A stretch of DNA of 64,000 nt from an uncultured Actinomycetes bacterium (lineage in GTDB: Bacteria; Actinomycetota; Acidimicrobiia; Acidimicrobiales; RAAP-2): positions 1-64,000 of the forward strand of contig CAIKUQ010000069.1 in NCBI GenBank assembly GCA_903830655.1. Reading direction: 5' to 3'. The notes below the pieces were generated by a model. The model worked only from the letters and a program-made list of their open reading frames with translations, did no database searches and was not told the origin of the DNA. Position numbers and translations under genes: made by a program. Below are positions 1-7,917 of the stretch, piece after piece (position 1 is the stretch's first letter; each line of letters begins with the position of its first letter).

Positions 1-22
1 CTCACCAGTACGGTGGTACTTC

Positions 23-772
23 ATGCCCTCGAAGTTATTCTTGCTGCTCCCGCCCTCAGAAGGCAAAGAAGTAGGCGGGGCGAAGGGAAGAGAGGGTGGC
101 ATTTTCTCCAAGGACTTGACTGATCAGCGTAAAACTGTCATCTCTCAGGTCAAGGGTGTACTTAAAAACTCAAATCCGATGGTTTTGGAAAAAACCTTCG
201 GGGTACGAGGGCCACTTTTAGAACGAGCAATCGAGTCAATGACTCAACTGGTTGAAGGCAGGGCGCCGGTACTTCCCGCTTACCAGCGGTACAGCGGCGT
301 GGTCTGGAGCCATCTCGAACCATCAACTCTGAGCGCAGATCAGCGAAAGCAAATCGTGATTCCCTCGGGCCTCTACGGCCTAACGACCGCAGAGGACATG
401 ATTGCGGATTACCGATTGAAGATGAATATCTCGCTCGCCGGGATCGGGAATGTCGCGAAATTCTGGCAACCATCACTCACCAAGTGTTTGAGAGCGCATC
501 TCTTGGGATCTGTTGTTCTCAACTTGTTACCCAAAGAGCATGGACGGGCCATCAATCTCAACTCGCTTTCGGAGGTAGCAACGGTTGCAACCATTGAATT
601 CGTGGGGGCAAACGGTACTCAAGCGGCGGGTCACGATGCCAAGGCGGTCAAGGGGGTTGTGGCTCGAGTGCTCCTCACCAACGGACTTGATGGGCTGGTT
701 GGTTTTCGCTGGAACGGATGGAAGGCGAAAGAAAAATCCGGACAATGGAAAATAGTTGCCCCCAAGGAGTGA
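23..772 (+). CDS. yaaA: YaaA-family peroxide stress protein
   Basis: Belongs to the YaaA (UPF0246/DUF328) family; E. coli YaaA lowers free intracellular iron and protects DNA during hydrogen peroxide stress. Seen here: the N-terminal LLLPPSEGK (residues 6-14), a central YRLKM segment and a basic C-terminal DAKAVKGVVARVLL stretch, all placed as in the family. The 249-residue length is normal. There is no signal peptide or membrane segment, so it is cytoplasmic. It stands alone and converges on the tmRNA gene. The start is only 22 bases from the window edge, so an earlier start cannot be excluded. Confidence 0.85.
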   Translation: MPSKLFLLLPPSEGKEVGGAKGREGGIFSKDLTDQRKTVISQVKGVLKNSNPMVLEKTFGVRGPLLERAIESMTQLVEGRAPVLPAYQRYSGVVWSHLEPSTLSADQRKQIVIPSGLYGLTTAEDMIADYRLKMNISLAGIGNVAKFWQPSLTKCLRAHLLGSVVLNLLPKEHGRAINLNSLSEVATVATIEFVGANGTQAAGHDAKAVKGVVARVLLTNGLDGLVGFRWNGWKAKEKSGQWKIVAPKE

Positions 773-865
773 GGAGGTGGCGCGCTTTTCATTGGCCAGC
801 GAACCGCACAAATTCTGGTGATGATTTCAACTCCACCAATCATCGACTTCGCAGTCGCTAATTCG

Positions 866-1210
866 TGGAGATGCTGGGAATCGAACCCAGGTCCAACGGC
901 ATTTCACTAGACATTCTCCGAGCGCAGCTGACCTTAAATTGTCGGGAGTCCTTTGCGGGCCAGCGCCCTAAGTTCTCCGTAGTTGACTTGAATTTCCCTC
1001 ATCACCATCAACGAATGAATTCGGTAAGACCCACTGAATGACGTTTGTTACTAGACCGTGGATCTGGATCTAGGCAAACGTTGCTACCTAGGCAGCAAGC
1101 GCAAGCTGAGGCTTGGCGTTTATTTTTTGTTTCAGGCTCTTTAACGTGGCTCCTGAGACCACGGCTCGCTTCTTCTAACTCAACATCCGATGTCGAAACC
1201 AATCATCCCC
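866..1210 (-). ncRNA. ssrA: tmRNA (SsrA)
   Basis: Transfer-messenger RNA, which rescues stalled ribosomes together with SmpB. The 5' end begins GGGGATG followed by the conserved GGTTTCGAC, and the 3' end has a T arm with GGTTCGATTCC and the pairing CATCTCC, giving a 7-bp acceptor stem and an A discriminator; CCA is not encoded. The tag reading frame ends NAKPQLALAA and stop (complement of 1088-1120), carrying the usual LALAA degradation signal. The resume codon lies slightly upstream and was not fixed. It is 345 nt long and sits directly downstream of smpB on the same strand. Confidence 0.95.
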
Positions 1211-1215
1211 TCGCT

Positions 1216-1230
1216 ACGGGAAACTCCCGT
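1216..1230 (-). other. Small inverted repeat between smpB and ssrA
   Basis: ACGGGA-GTT-TCCCGT on the minus strand, a perfect 6-bp stem, lies between the smpB stop and the tmRNA 5' end. It may structure the tmRNA precursor leader or end smpB transcripts. There is no T tract, so its role is open. Confidence 0.35.
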
Positions 1231-1263
1231 GCCAACAGTGTACCGGTACTCAGTTACAGGCGC

Positions 1264-1782
1264 TCAGGCGAGTTTTTCTCGCTGACGCGCGGCGCGGTCC
1301 ATCTCACGCTTGGCGTCGCGCTCGGAAATGGCTTGGCGCCGGTCTTGGCGCTTACGGCCCTTGGCGAGTCCTAGTTCAATCTTGGCGCGCCCGTCCTTGA
1401 AATAGATCTTCAGTGGAACAATCGTCAGCTGTTGCTGATTGGCTTTAGTTTCCCACTGAATCAACTCTTTGCGGTGGGCGAGGAGTTTACGTTTGCGGTC
1501 GGGGTCGTGGCTCCCGAACCCGACGGCAAAGGACCACGGCGGAATGTGCATTTGAAAAACCCACAACTCGCCGCTATCTATGCGGGCGTAGCTTTCGGCA
1601 ATCTGCGCGTGCCCCTCACGAAGTGACTTGACCTCAGAACCGGTCAAGACCATGCCGCACTCGAGGGATTCGAGTATCTCGTAGTCATATCGGGCACGAC
1701 GATTGGTGGCCACGACCTTATCGGCGCCTTTGTCCTCTTTGGACTTGGCGCGACGTTCTTGCATCTGTTTTGCGCGTGCCAC
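1264..1782 (-). CDS. smpB: SsrA-binding protein SmpB
   Basis: SmpB binds the tRNA-like part of tmRNA and delivers it to stalled ribosomes. Family features seen: VVATNRRARYDYEI near residues 24-37, GMVLTGSEVKSLREGHAQI, the IPPWSFA segment, and the basic C-terminal tail GRAKIELGLAKGRKRQDRR. At 172 residues it is slightly longer than the usual 150-165 because of a charged N-terminal extension. The GTG start at 1782 is supported by a TACGCT hexamer six bases upstream and no Shine-Dalgarno. The tmRNA gene follows on the same strand 53 bases on, the classic functional pair. Confidence 0.95.
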   Translation of the reverse strand: MARAKQMQERRAKSKEDKGADKVVATNRRARYDYEILESLECGMVLTGSEVKSLREGHAQIAESYARIDSGELWVFQMHIPPWSFAVGFGSHDPDRKRKLLAHRKELIQWETKANQQQLTIVPLKIYFKDGRAKIELGLAKGRKRQDRRQAISERDAKREMDRAARQREKLA

Positions 1783-1788
1783 ACGTCA

Positions 1789-1794
1789 AGCGTA
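1789..1794 (-). promoter_or_regulatory. -10 element for smpB
   Basis: TACGCT on the minus strand, six bases before the GTG at 1782. The spacing places the transcription start at or next to the start codon, implying a leaderless mRNA. Confidence 0.45.
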
Positions 1795-1822
1795 CTGAGG
1801 TGGCGAGAGGGCCCGAACTCCC

Positions 1823-1828
1823 TACACT
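1823..1828 (+). promoter_or_regulatory. -10 element for mec
   Basis: TACACT, six bases before the GTG at 1835; no Shine-Dalgarno in the six-base gap. Confidence 0.45.
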
Positions 1829-1834
1829 GAAAGG

Positions 1835-2239
1835 GTGCTGCAACTCACCGGTGATCAACGCGATTCAATCATTGCCACCTGTATTCGAGCGCTCCCTGAT
1901 GAGGGATGTGGGCTTCTCATTGGCACCCCAGCCGGTGTAGTCACGATGGTCGTGCCCAGCACCAACATCGCACACTCGGCCAAGGTCTACGAAATTGACC
2001 CGAAAGTTCTGCTCCGAGCCTCGCGCGATGCCGACGATGCCGGTCTAGAAATTATTGGCGTCTTTCACTCACACACTCATTCCGAGGCCTATCCCAGCCC
2101 GACTGACATTCGCCAAGCACCGGACCCCAGCTGGCACTACGTGCTCGTCTCATTGCGTGACCTGCCCACGGGGGTGCGCAGTTACCAAATCATGGAGGGG
2201 GAGGTAAACGAAGAAGAGGTTTCCCTCGGTCACGTATGA
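1835..2239 (+). CDS. mec: Mec+-type JAMM metallopeptidase for CysO
   Basis: Zinc-dependent JAMM/MPN peptidase. In Mycobacterium tuberculosis the Mec+ homologue releases cysteine from the CysO-cysteine adduct. The full motif is visible: Glu23 in DEGCGLL, then His78-Ser79-His80, seven residues, Ser88 and Asp91 (HSHTHSEAYPSPTD). The 134-residue single-domain length matches the family. It is the first gene of mec-cysO-cysM, the same order as Rv1334-Rv1336, which settles its job better than the domain alone. GTG start chosen from the -10 spacing and because the domain begins immediately after it. Confidence 0.92.
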   Translation: MLQLTGDQRDSIIATCIRALPDEGCGLLIGTPAGVVTMVVPSTNIAHSAKVYEIDPKVLLRASRDADDAGLEIIGVFHSHTHSEAYPSPTDIRQAPDPSWHYVLVSLRDLPTGVRSYQIMEGEVNEEEVSLGHV

Positions 2240-2245
2240 GAAAGG

Positions 2246-2261
2246 GTCAACTAATGTTGAC
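2246..2261 (+). promoter_or_regulatory. Inverted repeat between mec and cysO
   Basis: GTCAAC-TAAT-GTTGAC, a perfect 6-bp inverted repeat in the 55-base gap before cysO. It has the look of an operator, and its right half forms a TTGACT that could be a -35 element, but no convincing -10 follows. Role unproven. Confidence 0.35.
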
Positions 2262-2294
2262 TCGTAAAGTCGAGAGTTACGAACGAGGTTGCCC

Positions 2295-2576
2295 ATGTCC
2301 CCAGTTGTGCGAATTCCCACCGTTCTACGACCCGCAATGGGCGGCCAGAACGAGATCGCTGTCGCGGGCACCACCATCGGTGAGATTTTGAAAGAACTCA
2401 CCACCCAGTATCCGGCGGTAGCCGGACAGTTGTTGAGTGACGATGGTGCCTTGCACCGTTTCTTGAATGTCTATATCAATGACGACGATGTGCGCTACCT
2501 CGGTGGGCTCGACGCAGCCGTAGCTCAATCGGACGAGGTCACTTTATTGCCAGCTGTTGCGGGCGGCGCTCACTAG
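2295..2576 (+). CDS. cysO: CysO-type ubiquitin-like sulfur carrier
   Basis: MoaD/ThiS-fold carrier protein. Once thiocarboxylated at its terminal Gly-Gly it donates sulfur to CysM for cysteine synthesis. The N-terminal RIPTVLRP, the NVYINDDDVRYLGG core and the LPAVAGG terminus closely match M. tuberculosis CysO. Here two extra residues, Ala-His, follow the Gly-Gly, so a peptidase, plausibly the adjacent Mec+, would have to trim it before activation. ATG at 2295 chosen with GAGG six bases upstream; the TTG at 2289 is an alternative. The stop overlaps the cysM GTG by one base. Confidence 0.92.
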   Translation: MSPVVRIPTVLRPAMGGQNEIAVAGTTIGEILKELTTQYPAVAGQLLSDDGALHRFLNVYINDDDVRYLGGLDAAVAQSDEVTLLPAVAGGAH

Positions 2577-3541
2577 TGGCGCGATACGAATCGGTCCTGG
2601 ATTTGGTTGGTGAGACTCCCGTCATTAATGTCTCGCAACTTTCGCCAAAGCCCAACGTAAAAATCTTTGCCAAACTCGAAGGGCGCAACCCGGCCGGGTC
2701 AGTTAAAGATCGCGTAGCAAAATCACTTGTTGAAGCGGCTGAACGTGATGGCTTGCTGGTGCCGGGTAAGCCCGACCAGATCTTGATTGAACCCTCGTCG
2801 GGAAATACCGGGATTGCGCTAGCTATGGTCTGTCGCCTGCGGGGCTATCACCTGAAGGTTGTTCTGCCGGGCAATGTTTCAATCGAACGCCGTCAGTTGC
2901 TCGAAGCCTGGGGCGCAGAGATTATTGACTCACCGGGCGAGCAGGGTTCGAATGGAGCGGTTCGAATGGCACAACAGCTCGCGGCAGAAAACCCCGAGTG
3001 GGTGTTCTTGTACCAGTACGCCAATCCCGCCAACCCGCGGGCGCACTACACCACTACCGGTCCAGAGATACTCCGCGATGTGCCGGAGATAACTCACTTT
3101 GTTGCGGGACTTGGTACCTCGGGCACGTTGATGGGTGTTGGGCACTTCTTGAAAGACAACAAGGAGGGTGTCCAGATTTGGGCCATCGAGCCGCCAGCGG
3201 GTGAGCAGGTAGATGGACTGCGTAGTTTGGAAGATGGCTACGTGCCGCCAATCTTCACCGATCAGCATGGTGCTGAGCTACTAGACCGCAAAGTAATTGT
3301 TCGACCCCGAGAATCAATCGAATGGGTGCGCAAAATGAGTGAAATTGGTCTGTTCGTGGGTATCTCCGCGGGAGCCATCATGCAAGGGGCTATCAAATGC
3401 GCCCTCACGATTCCCGATGATCAAGAGGCCGTAATTGTCACCATTGTTTGTGACGATGGTTGGAAGTACCTTTCAACTGGCGCTTGGACTGATGACATCG
3501 ATGAAGTCGTTGAGCGCGCCAAGCGCATTATCTACTTCTAA
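2576..3541 (+). CDS. cysM: O-phosphoserine sulfhydrylase CysM
   Basis: PLP-dependent cysteine synthase of the CysM type, which uses O-phosphoserine and thiocarboxylated CysO in actinobacteria. The PLP lysine is Lys44 in NPAGSVKDR; the cofactor phosphate/substrate loop SSGNTG and GLGTSGTLMGVG are present. The sequence keeps the CysM hallmarks VERRQLLE-like (IERRQLLEAWGA), YQYANPANPRAHY and the C-terminal GWKYLSTGAW. Length 321 is normal. GTG start overlaps the cysO stop, giving tight translational coupling. The context with mec and cysO favours the CysO-dependent enzyme over a CysK-type one. Confidence 0.93.
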   Translation: MARYESVLDLVGETPVINVSQLSPKPNVKIFAKLEGRNPAGSVKDRVAKSLVEAAERDGLLVPGKPDQILIEPSSGNTGIALAMVCRLRGYHLKVVLPGNVSIERRQLLEAWGAEIIDSPGEQGSNGAVRMAQQLAAENPEWVFLYQYANPANPRAHYTTTGPEILRDVPEITHFVAGLGTSGTLMGVGHFLKDNKEGVQIWAIEPPAGEQVDGLRSLEDGYVPPIFTDQHGAELLDRKVIVRPRESIEWVRKMSEIGLFVGISAGAIMQGAIKCALTIPDDQEAVIVTIVCDDGWKYLSTGAWTDDIDEVVERAKRIIYF

Positions 3542-3585
3542 ACAACACCCTGCACTAAGTTAAGAGCGACAACGAAGGGAATTTT

Positions 3586-4326
3586 GTGAATTTTTCACGT
3601 GCCGATGGCCGCCAAGTAAACGAGGCTCGCCCCCTCTCATTTGTTCGCGATTTCACCGCGATGGCGCCGGGGTCGGTGCTGGTTAGTTTTGGGAACACCA
3701 AGGTGCTCTGCACCGCCTCAGTTGAGACCGACGTCCCTCGTTGGATGAAGGGCACGGGAAAGGGCTGGGTGACCGCGGAGTATTCAATGCTGCCGGGCTC
3801 AACTCCCGAGCGCAACACTCGTGAGGCCGCGAAGGGTAAGCAGTCAGGCCGCACCCAGGAGATTCAGCGCCTCATTGGTCGCTCGCTACGTTCGGTCACC
3901 GAACTTGAAAAAATGCCTGACATCTCGATCACTGTTGACTGCGACGTACTCCAAGCCGATGGCGGTACGCGAACCGCGTCAATTTGTGGAGGGTACCTCG
4001 CTCTGCATGACGCACTGACTCGCACGATGGTGTCGGGCTTCATTAAAGAGCACCCGCTCACCGATCTGGTCGCGGCCATCTCAGTTGGGATTGTTGATGG
4101 CGTACCGGTACTCGACCTGCCCTACGAAGAGGACTCGCGCGCGGACACTGACATGAATGTCGTGATGACTGGAGCGGGAAACTTCGTGGAGGTGCAAGGC
4201 ACCGCCGAGAATGCCGCCTTTAAGCGAGAAGAGCTCGATGCCTTGCTGGACTTGGCGGGAGCGGGTATCTCCAACATTCACGCGGCCCAACGCGCGATTA
4301 TTGCGACTCCACCAGCCCAGCGTTAA
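3586..4326 (+). CDS. rph: Ribonuclease PH
   Basis: Phosphorolytic 3' exoribonuclease that trims tRNA precursors. Seen: N-terminal [15 protein letters not shown], the phosphate-binding [16 protein letters not shown] and the [16 protein letters not shown] block, in the family order. The 246-residue length is standard. GTG start at 3586 has a purine-rich GAAGGG about six bases upstream. Its TAA overlaps the ATG of rdgB by one base; the rph-rdgB pairing is a frequent arrangement in actinobacteria. Confidence 0.95.
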   Translation: MNFSRADGRQVNEARPLSFVRDFTAMAPGSVLVSFGNTKVLCTASVETDVPRWMKGTGKGWVTAEYSMLPGSTPERNTREAAKGKQSGRTQEIQRLIGRSLRSVTELEKMPDISITVDCDVLQADGGTRTASICGGYLALHDALTRTMVSGFIKEHPLTDLVAAISVGIVDGVPVLDLPYEEDSRADTDMNVVMTGAGNFVEVQGTAENAAFKREELDALLDLAGAGISNIHAAQRAIIATPPAQR

Positions 4327-4907
4327 TGACCATATTTGTCTTAGCGACTGCCAATCCGCACAAGACTGCCGAGATGTCTGCCGTTCTCGCCGAGCTTGGC
4401 ATTGAAGTATTGCCCCGCCCTCTAGGACTCGCTGATGTTGACGAGACCGCCGACACCCTGGTCGGTAACGCTCTGCTCAAGGCGCAGGCCGTCATGAAAG
4501 CTAGTGGCCATGCGGCGGTGGCGGATGACACCGGATTGTTCGTTGACGCGCTGAATGGTGAGCCGGGTGTGTACTCGGCCCGATACGCCGGCGAGGGCGC
4601 AACGGACTTGCAGAATGTTGAAAAATTACTTCGCGCTCTCGACGGGGTCGAGTCCGCAAAACGAAGTGCCACCTTTCGCACGGTGATTGCGGTGGCGTAC
4701 CCCGATGGGCGCGAGGTCGTGGTGGAAGGACATTTACCGGGAGTAATTCTCGAATCACCCGCGGGGGAGCATGGCTTTGGTTACGACCCAGTATTTTTGC
4801 CGGACCTCGAGAACGCTCGCACACTGGCGGAGATGACACTTGAAGAAAAGAATGAGCATTCTCATCGAGCCCGTGCCTTGCGCGCGCTGGCCGCGGCTCT
4901 GAACTAG
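4326..4907 (+). CDS. rdgB: XTP/dITP diphosphatase (RdgB/HAM1)
   Basis: Hydrolyses non-canonical purine nucleoside triphosphates such as dITP and XTP, keeping them out of DNA. Family blocks are present: LATANPHKTAEM at the N-terminus, ADDTGLFVDALNGEPGVYSARYAG-type core around residues 65-88, HGFGYDPVF and the C-terminal SHRARAL. 193 residues, typical. Start overlaps the rph stop (TAATG), so the two are one transcript. Cytoplasmic housekeeping enzyme. Confidence 0.95.
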   Translation: MTIFVLATANPHKTAEMSAVLAELGIEVLPRPLGLADVDETADTLVGNALLKAQAVMKASGHAAVADDTGLFVDALNGEPGVYSARYAGEGATDLQNVEKLLRALDGVESAKRSATFRTVIAVAYPDGREVVVEGHLPGVILESPAGEHGFGYDPVFLPDLENARTLAEMTLEEKNEHSHRARALRALAAALN

Positions 4908-4930
4908 GTCAGGTTCACCGCCTCCACCCG

Positions 4931-4936
4931 TAGGCT
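4931..4936 (+). promoter_or_regulatory. -10 element for the Lon-N protein gene
   Basis: TAGGCT, six bases before the GTG at 4943, with no ribosome-binding sequence between. Confidence 0.45.
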
Positions 4937-4942
4937 GAACCG

Positions 4943-5593
4943 GTGACCAACCGCGTACTTCCCATCTTCCCGCTGGGGGCAGTGGTCTATCCCGGTCAAA
5001 CCCTCGGTCTCTATATTTTTGAAGATCGCTACAAAGCACTCCTTGCCGATGTGCAAGAGACTTTGGAATTTGGTACGTATTTAGTGGGCGGACCAAAAGT
5101 TGCTGGCCGACCCCTTAGACGCAGCCCGATTGGAACGGTTGTTCAAGTGACGGGTGTGCAGCCCCTGAACGATGGTAAGGCCCTCGTGGCTATTGAGGGC
5201 AAGCAACGCTTTCTGAGTCGCAAATGGCTCGAGGACGCCCCCTACCCGCGCGCGGTTATCGATGAATCTCCGTGCAGTGGTAATTCCGTTAACTCGGAAC
5301 TTTTGCATTTGGCCTCAGATGCAGTCATGGCGTTGCGCGCTTTGCATAGCGAAATTCACTTACAAGAACGGTTGGATAAGAGTTGCCCGATTGAGGGGAG
5401 CGACAAATCACTGGTTTGGCAACTTGCGGCTCTCGCACCGTTGTCACTCGATAATCAATATCGATTGTTAGCAGTTACCAACCCGAATGCACGACTGCGC
5501 CTACTGCGCAAACTCTGCAATGAACGTTTTGATGAGTATCAGCGCCTCATACAAGCAAGCGCTCACGAATCGGAGTGGTCAGCCGACCTTTAA
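4943..5593 (+). CDS. Lon N-terminal (LonN/PUA-like) domain protein
   Basis: Stand-alone version of the substrate-binding N-terminal domain of Lon protease. The opening LPIFPLGAVVYPGQTLGLYIFEDRY and FGTYLVGG with a later IGTVVQVTGVQPLNDG pattern are characteristic. There is no ATPase or protease domain in its 216 residues, the usual state for this stand-alone family, whose function is poorly defined. GTG start chosen from the -10 spacing. Its 3' end overlaps the convergent FKBP gene by 15 bases. Confidence 0.8.
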   Translation: MTNRVLPIFPLGAVVYPGQTLGLYIFEDRYKALLADVQETLEFGTYLVGGPKVAGRPLRRSPIGTVVQVTGVQPLNDGKALVAIEGKQRFLSRKWLEDAPYPRAVIDESPCSGNSVNSELLHLASDAVMALRALHSEIHLQERLDKSCPIEGSDKSLVWQLAALAPLSLDNQYRLLAVTNPNARLRLLRKLCNERFDEYQRLIQASAHESEWSADL

Positions 5594-5950
5594 GAGGTCG
5601 ACCACGAAAATCAATGTTTCGCCCGGAGCGATGACGCCCCCAGCTCCTTGATCGCCGTAGGCCAAGTGCGCGGGAATAACCAGCCGGCGGCGTCCGCCAA
5701 CCTTCATTCCCGTAACGCCTTGGTCCCAACCTGCGATAACCCAACCAGCCCCGAGTTCAAAGGCGAAGGGCTCGTTGCGATTCCAACTGGAATCGAACTC
5801 TTCACCAGACGAAACGCCCACGCCCACATAGTGAACGGTGGCCATTTTCCCCGCTACGGCTTCGGCGCCCTCACCGACACTGAGGTCTTCGATGATGAGG
5901 TCGCTCGGAGTATCTCCGAGATAGGGGTCTACGAAAGGCTTGTCAGACAT
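5579..5950 (-). CDS. FKBP-type peptidyl-prolyl isomerase
   Basis: Cis-trans prolyl isomerase and chaperone. A single FKBP domain is visible: ATVHYVGV, FDSSWNRNEPFAFELG, VIAGWDQGVTGMKVGG, LAYGDQGAG and the closing TLIFVVDLLKV. 123 residues with no signal peptide, so cytoplasmic. It follows the DEAD-box helicase stop by nine bases on the same strand, so the two are probably co-transcribed, pairing RNA and protein folding functions. Confidence 0.92.
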   Translation of the reverse strand: MSDKPFVDPYLGDTPSDLIIEDLSVGEGAEAVAGKMATVHYVGVGVSSGEEFDSSWNRNEPFAFELGAGWVIAGWDQGVTGMKVGGRRRLVIPAHLAYGDQGAGGVIAPGETLIFVVDLLKVG

Positions 5951-5959
5951 GGTGCAACT

Positions 5960-7828
5960 TTAGCTGCGACGCTCGCGTCGTCCGCCACTGCCGCCACGAG
6001 ATTCTTCACGACGGTCTCCACCACGGGAGAATTCACGGCGTCCACTTTCGCGACGCTCACCACCACGGCTACCACCACGCTCACCACCAACGGCGCGCAC
6101 GTTACGTGCTTCACGGCCCTTGGGGCCCGAGGCCTCTTCGAAGGTGATTCGCTGACCCTGGGTCAAGGTTTTGAAACCGTCGCCCTGAATCGAGGAGAAG
6201 TGGATGAAGAGGTCATCGCCCTTAGCGTCGGTCGCAAAACCAAATCCCTTGGAGTCGTTGAAGAAGGCCACAATGCCTTCGCCAGCCTTACCGGGCTTAG
6301 AGTCACCACGATCGCCACGTGGCGCAAAACCACGGTCTTCACGAGGGGCGCGGGGCGCGCGATCTTCACGGTCACGGAATGATGGACGCTCTTGGCGCTC
6401 GCCACGATCTGGACGCGGCGCAAATCCACGATCTTCACGAGGGGCACGCTCTTCACGGTCACGGAAGGAGGGGCGCTCAGTGCGCTCACCACGTGGCGCA
6501 AAACCACGGTCTTCACGAGGCGCGCGGGGCGCGCGGTCTTCACGGTCACGGAACGACGGACGATCGGCGCCCTCTTCGCGGTGACGGCCAAAGCTGTGCT
6601 TTTTCTCGCGGCCTTCGCCACGAACGAAGCGGTCAGCACCCTTGCGAGGTGCGGGTCCGCGGTCATCAGTGCGCTCAGCGGCCTCGGCGTCATCGACGGC
6701 GCCCAAACGAATAGCTACGGCATCTTCGCGTGCTTCGATGTTGGGATTGAGTCCCAGGGCCTTCATCATGCGCTTGACCTGACCAATGACATCGTCACCC
6801 ACGAGGGAGATAACAACACCCGAAGCACCGGCACGGCCGGTACGACCCGAGCGGTGCAAGTAGTCAGTGGCCTGTGAGGGTGGGTCGTAGTGCACGACAA
6901 CCGGAAGGTCGTCGATGTGAATTCCACGAGCCGCCACATCGGTGGCGACAAGAACTTGGATCTGACCAGACTTAACTGAACGCAAGGCGCGCTCGCGCTG
7001 TGCTTGACTGCGGTCACCGTGAAGCGGAACAGCCGAAAGGCCACGCTCGCCAAGTTGCTTGGCCAAACGGTCAGCCCCGTGCTTGGTGCGAGTAAAGACA
7101 ATGGCTTGGCCATGCTCTTCAATTACCTCGGCACAGAAGTTGGGCTTCTGGTCGCGTGGCACGCGCCAGAAGAAGTGGTCGACATCACTGGGAGCCTCGT
7201 CGCCCACCACGTCGTGGGTGATGGCGTCGTTGGTGAATTCCTTGACGAGGGAGCGAACGTCGGGTCCCATGGTGGCGGAGAACAACATGACGTGGCGCTT
7301 TTCGGCGGTCGCGCGCATGATGCGGCGCACGGAAGGCATAAAGCCCATGTCGGCCATGCGGTCAGCCTCGTCGATAGCAATGGTGGTGCACTCGCGAAGG
7401 TCAAAAGCACCCTGTTCGAGCATGTCTTCGAGACGTCCGGGGCAGGCGACTATGACGTCGACACCGGCGGCGAGGGCCTTACGGGCGGTGTGGTAGCTCG
7501 TGCCACCGTAAATCGCCAAAATACGGCGACCCTTGTCCTCGGTGAGTTGGGCCAGTTCCTTTTGGACCTGAGCGGCCAATTCTCGAGTGGGCACCAAAAT
7601 CAAGGCGTGGGGCTTGCGGGGACGGGCGGGTTCGGTCCGAGTCAGCAAGGGCAGACCAAAGGCCAGGGTTTTGCCTGATCCGGTGGCGGCCTTGCCGACT
7701 ACATCTCGTCCCAAGAGGGCATCGGGGATGCATACCTCTTGAATAGGAAAAGCGGTCTCAATACCGCGTGTTTTAAGGCGAGCAACAAAGTGTTCGGGGA
7801 CGCCGAGTTCGGCAAATGACAGTGACAT
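5960..7828 (-). CDS. DEAD-box RNA helicase with RG-rich linker and cold-shock domain
   Basis: ATP-dependent RNA helicase. Motifs in order over 622 residues: FPIQ Q-motif (27-30), Walker A ATGSGKT (48-54), PTREL (80-84), DEAD (153-156), SAT (184-186), ATDVAARG (295-302) and HRSGRTGR (325-332). Residues about 420-508 are a linker of three near-identical DRPSFRDRE..APREDRGFAPR units. A complete cold-shock domain follows (about 515-580) with RNP1-like KGFGFA and RNP2-like DLFIHFS, then an RGG-rich tail. The helicase-CSD fusion is unusual. ATG at 7828 chosen for TAGGAGT just upstream; longer starts would run into tRNA-Leu. Likely a cold-adaptation or ribosome-assembly helicase (inference). Confidence 0.92.
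   Translation of the reverse strand: MSLSFAELGVPEHFVARLKTRGIETAFPIQEVCIPDALLGRDVVGKAATGSGKTLAFGLPLLTRTEPARPRKPHALILVPTRELAAQVQKELAQLTEDKGRRILAIYGGTSYHTARKALAAGVDVIVACPGRLEDMLEQGAFDLRECTTIAIDEADRMADMGFMPSVRRIMRATAEKRHVMLFSATMGPDVRSLVKEFTNDAITHDVVGDEAPSDVDHFFWRVPRDQKPNFCAEVIEEHGQAIVFTRTKHGADRLAKQLGERGLSAVPLHGDRSQAQRERALRSVKSGQIQVLVATDVAARGIHIDDLPVVVHYDPPSQATDYLHRSGRTGRAGASGVVISLVGDDVIGQVKRMMKALGLNPNIEAREDAVAIRLGAVDDAEAAERTDDRGPAPRKGADRFVRGEGREKKHSFGRHREEGADRPSFRDREDRAPRAPREDRGFAPRGERTERPSFRDREERAPREDRGFAPRPDRGERQERPSFRDREDRAPRAPREDRGFAPRGDRGDSKPGKAGEGIVAFFNDSKGFGFATDAKGDDLFIHFSSIQGDGFKTLTQGQRITFEEASGPKGREARNVRAVGGERGGSRGGERRESGRREFSRGGDRREESRGGSGGRRERRS
6305..6567 (-). repeat. Coding tandem repeats in the helicase linker
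   Basis: Three imperfect copies of a unit encoding RPSFRDRE(D/E)RAPR...EDRGFAPR, about 75-90 bases each, make up the arginine/aspartate-rich linker. The middle copy is shorter. The repeats are in frame and protein-level, not a separate element. Confidence 0.8.
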
Positions 7829-7843
7829 ATATAGACTCCTACA

Positions 7844-7860
7844 AGTTGGTGAGCCCAACT
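7844..7860 (-). other. Hairpin in the helicase 5' leader
   Basis: AGTTGG-GCTCA-CCAACT on the minus strand, a perfect 6-bp stem ending a few bases before the TAGGAGT ribosome site at the helicase start. Its position would let it modulate ribosome access. Confidence 0.4.
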
Positions 7861-7917
7861 CGGAATGTCTATCGAGAAGGTCTCCACTGCGATTGCAGCG
7901 ATGTACAGCAAGAGACA

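Noticed and set aside
6305..6567. Short regular repeats that could suggest a CRISPR array
   Set aside because: They are in frame, differ at synonymous positions and encode the helicase linker; there are no uniform spacers and no cas genes.
5648..7678. Long plus-strand open frames opposite the helicase
   Set aside because: They are mirror frames of a GC-rich, repeat-containing gene; their translations are low complexity and match nothing, while the minus strand has all helicase motifs.
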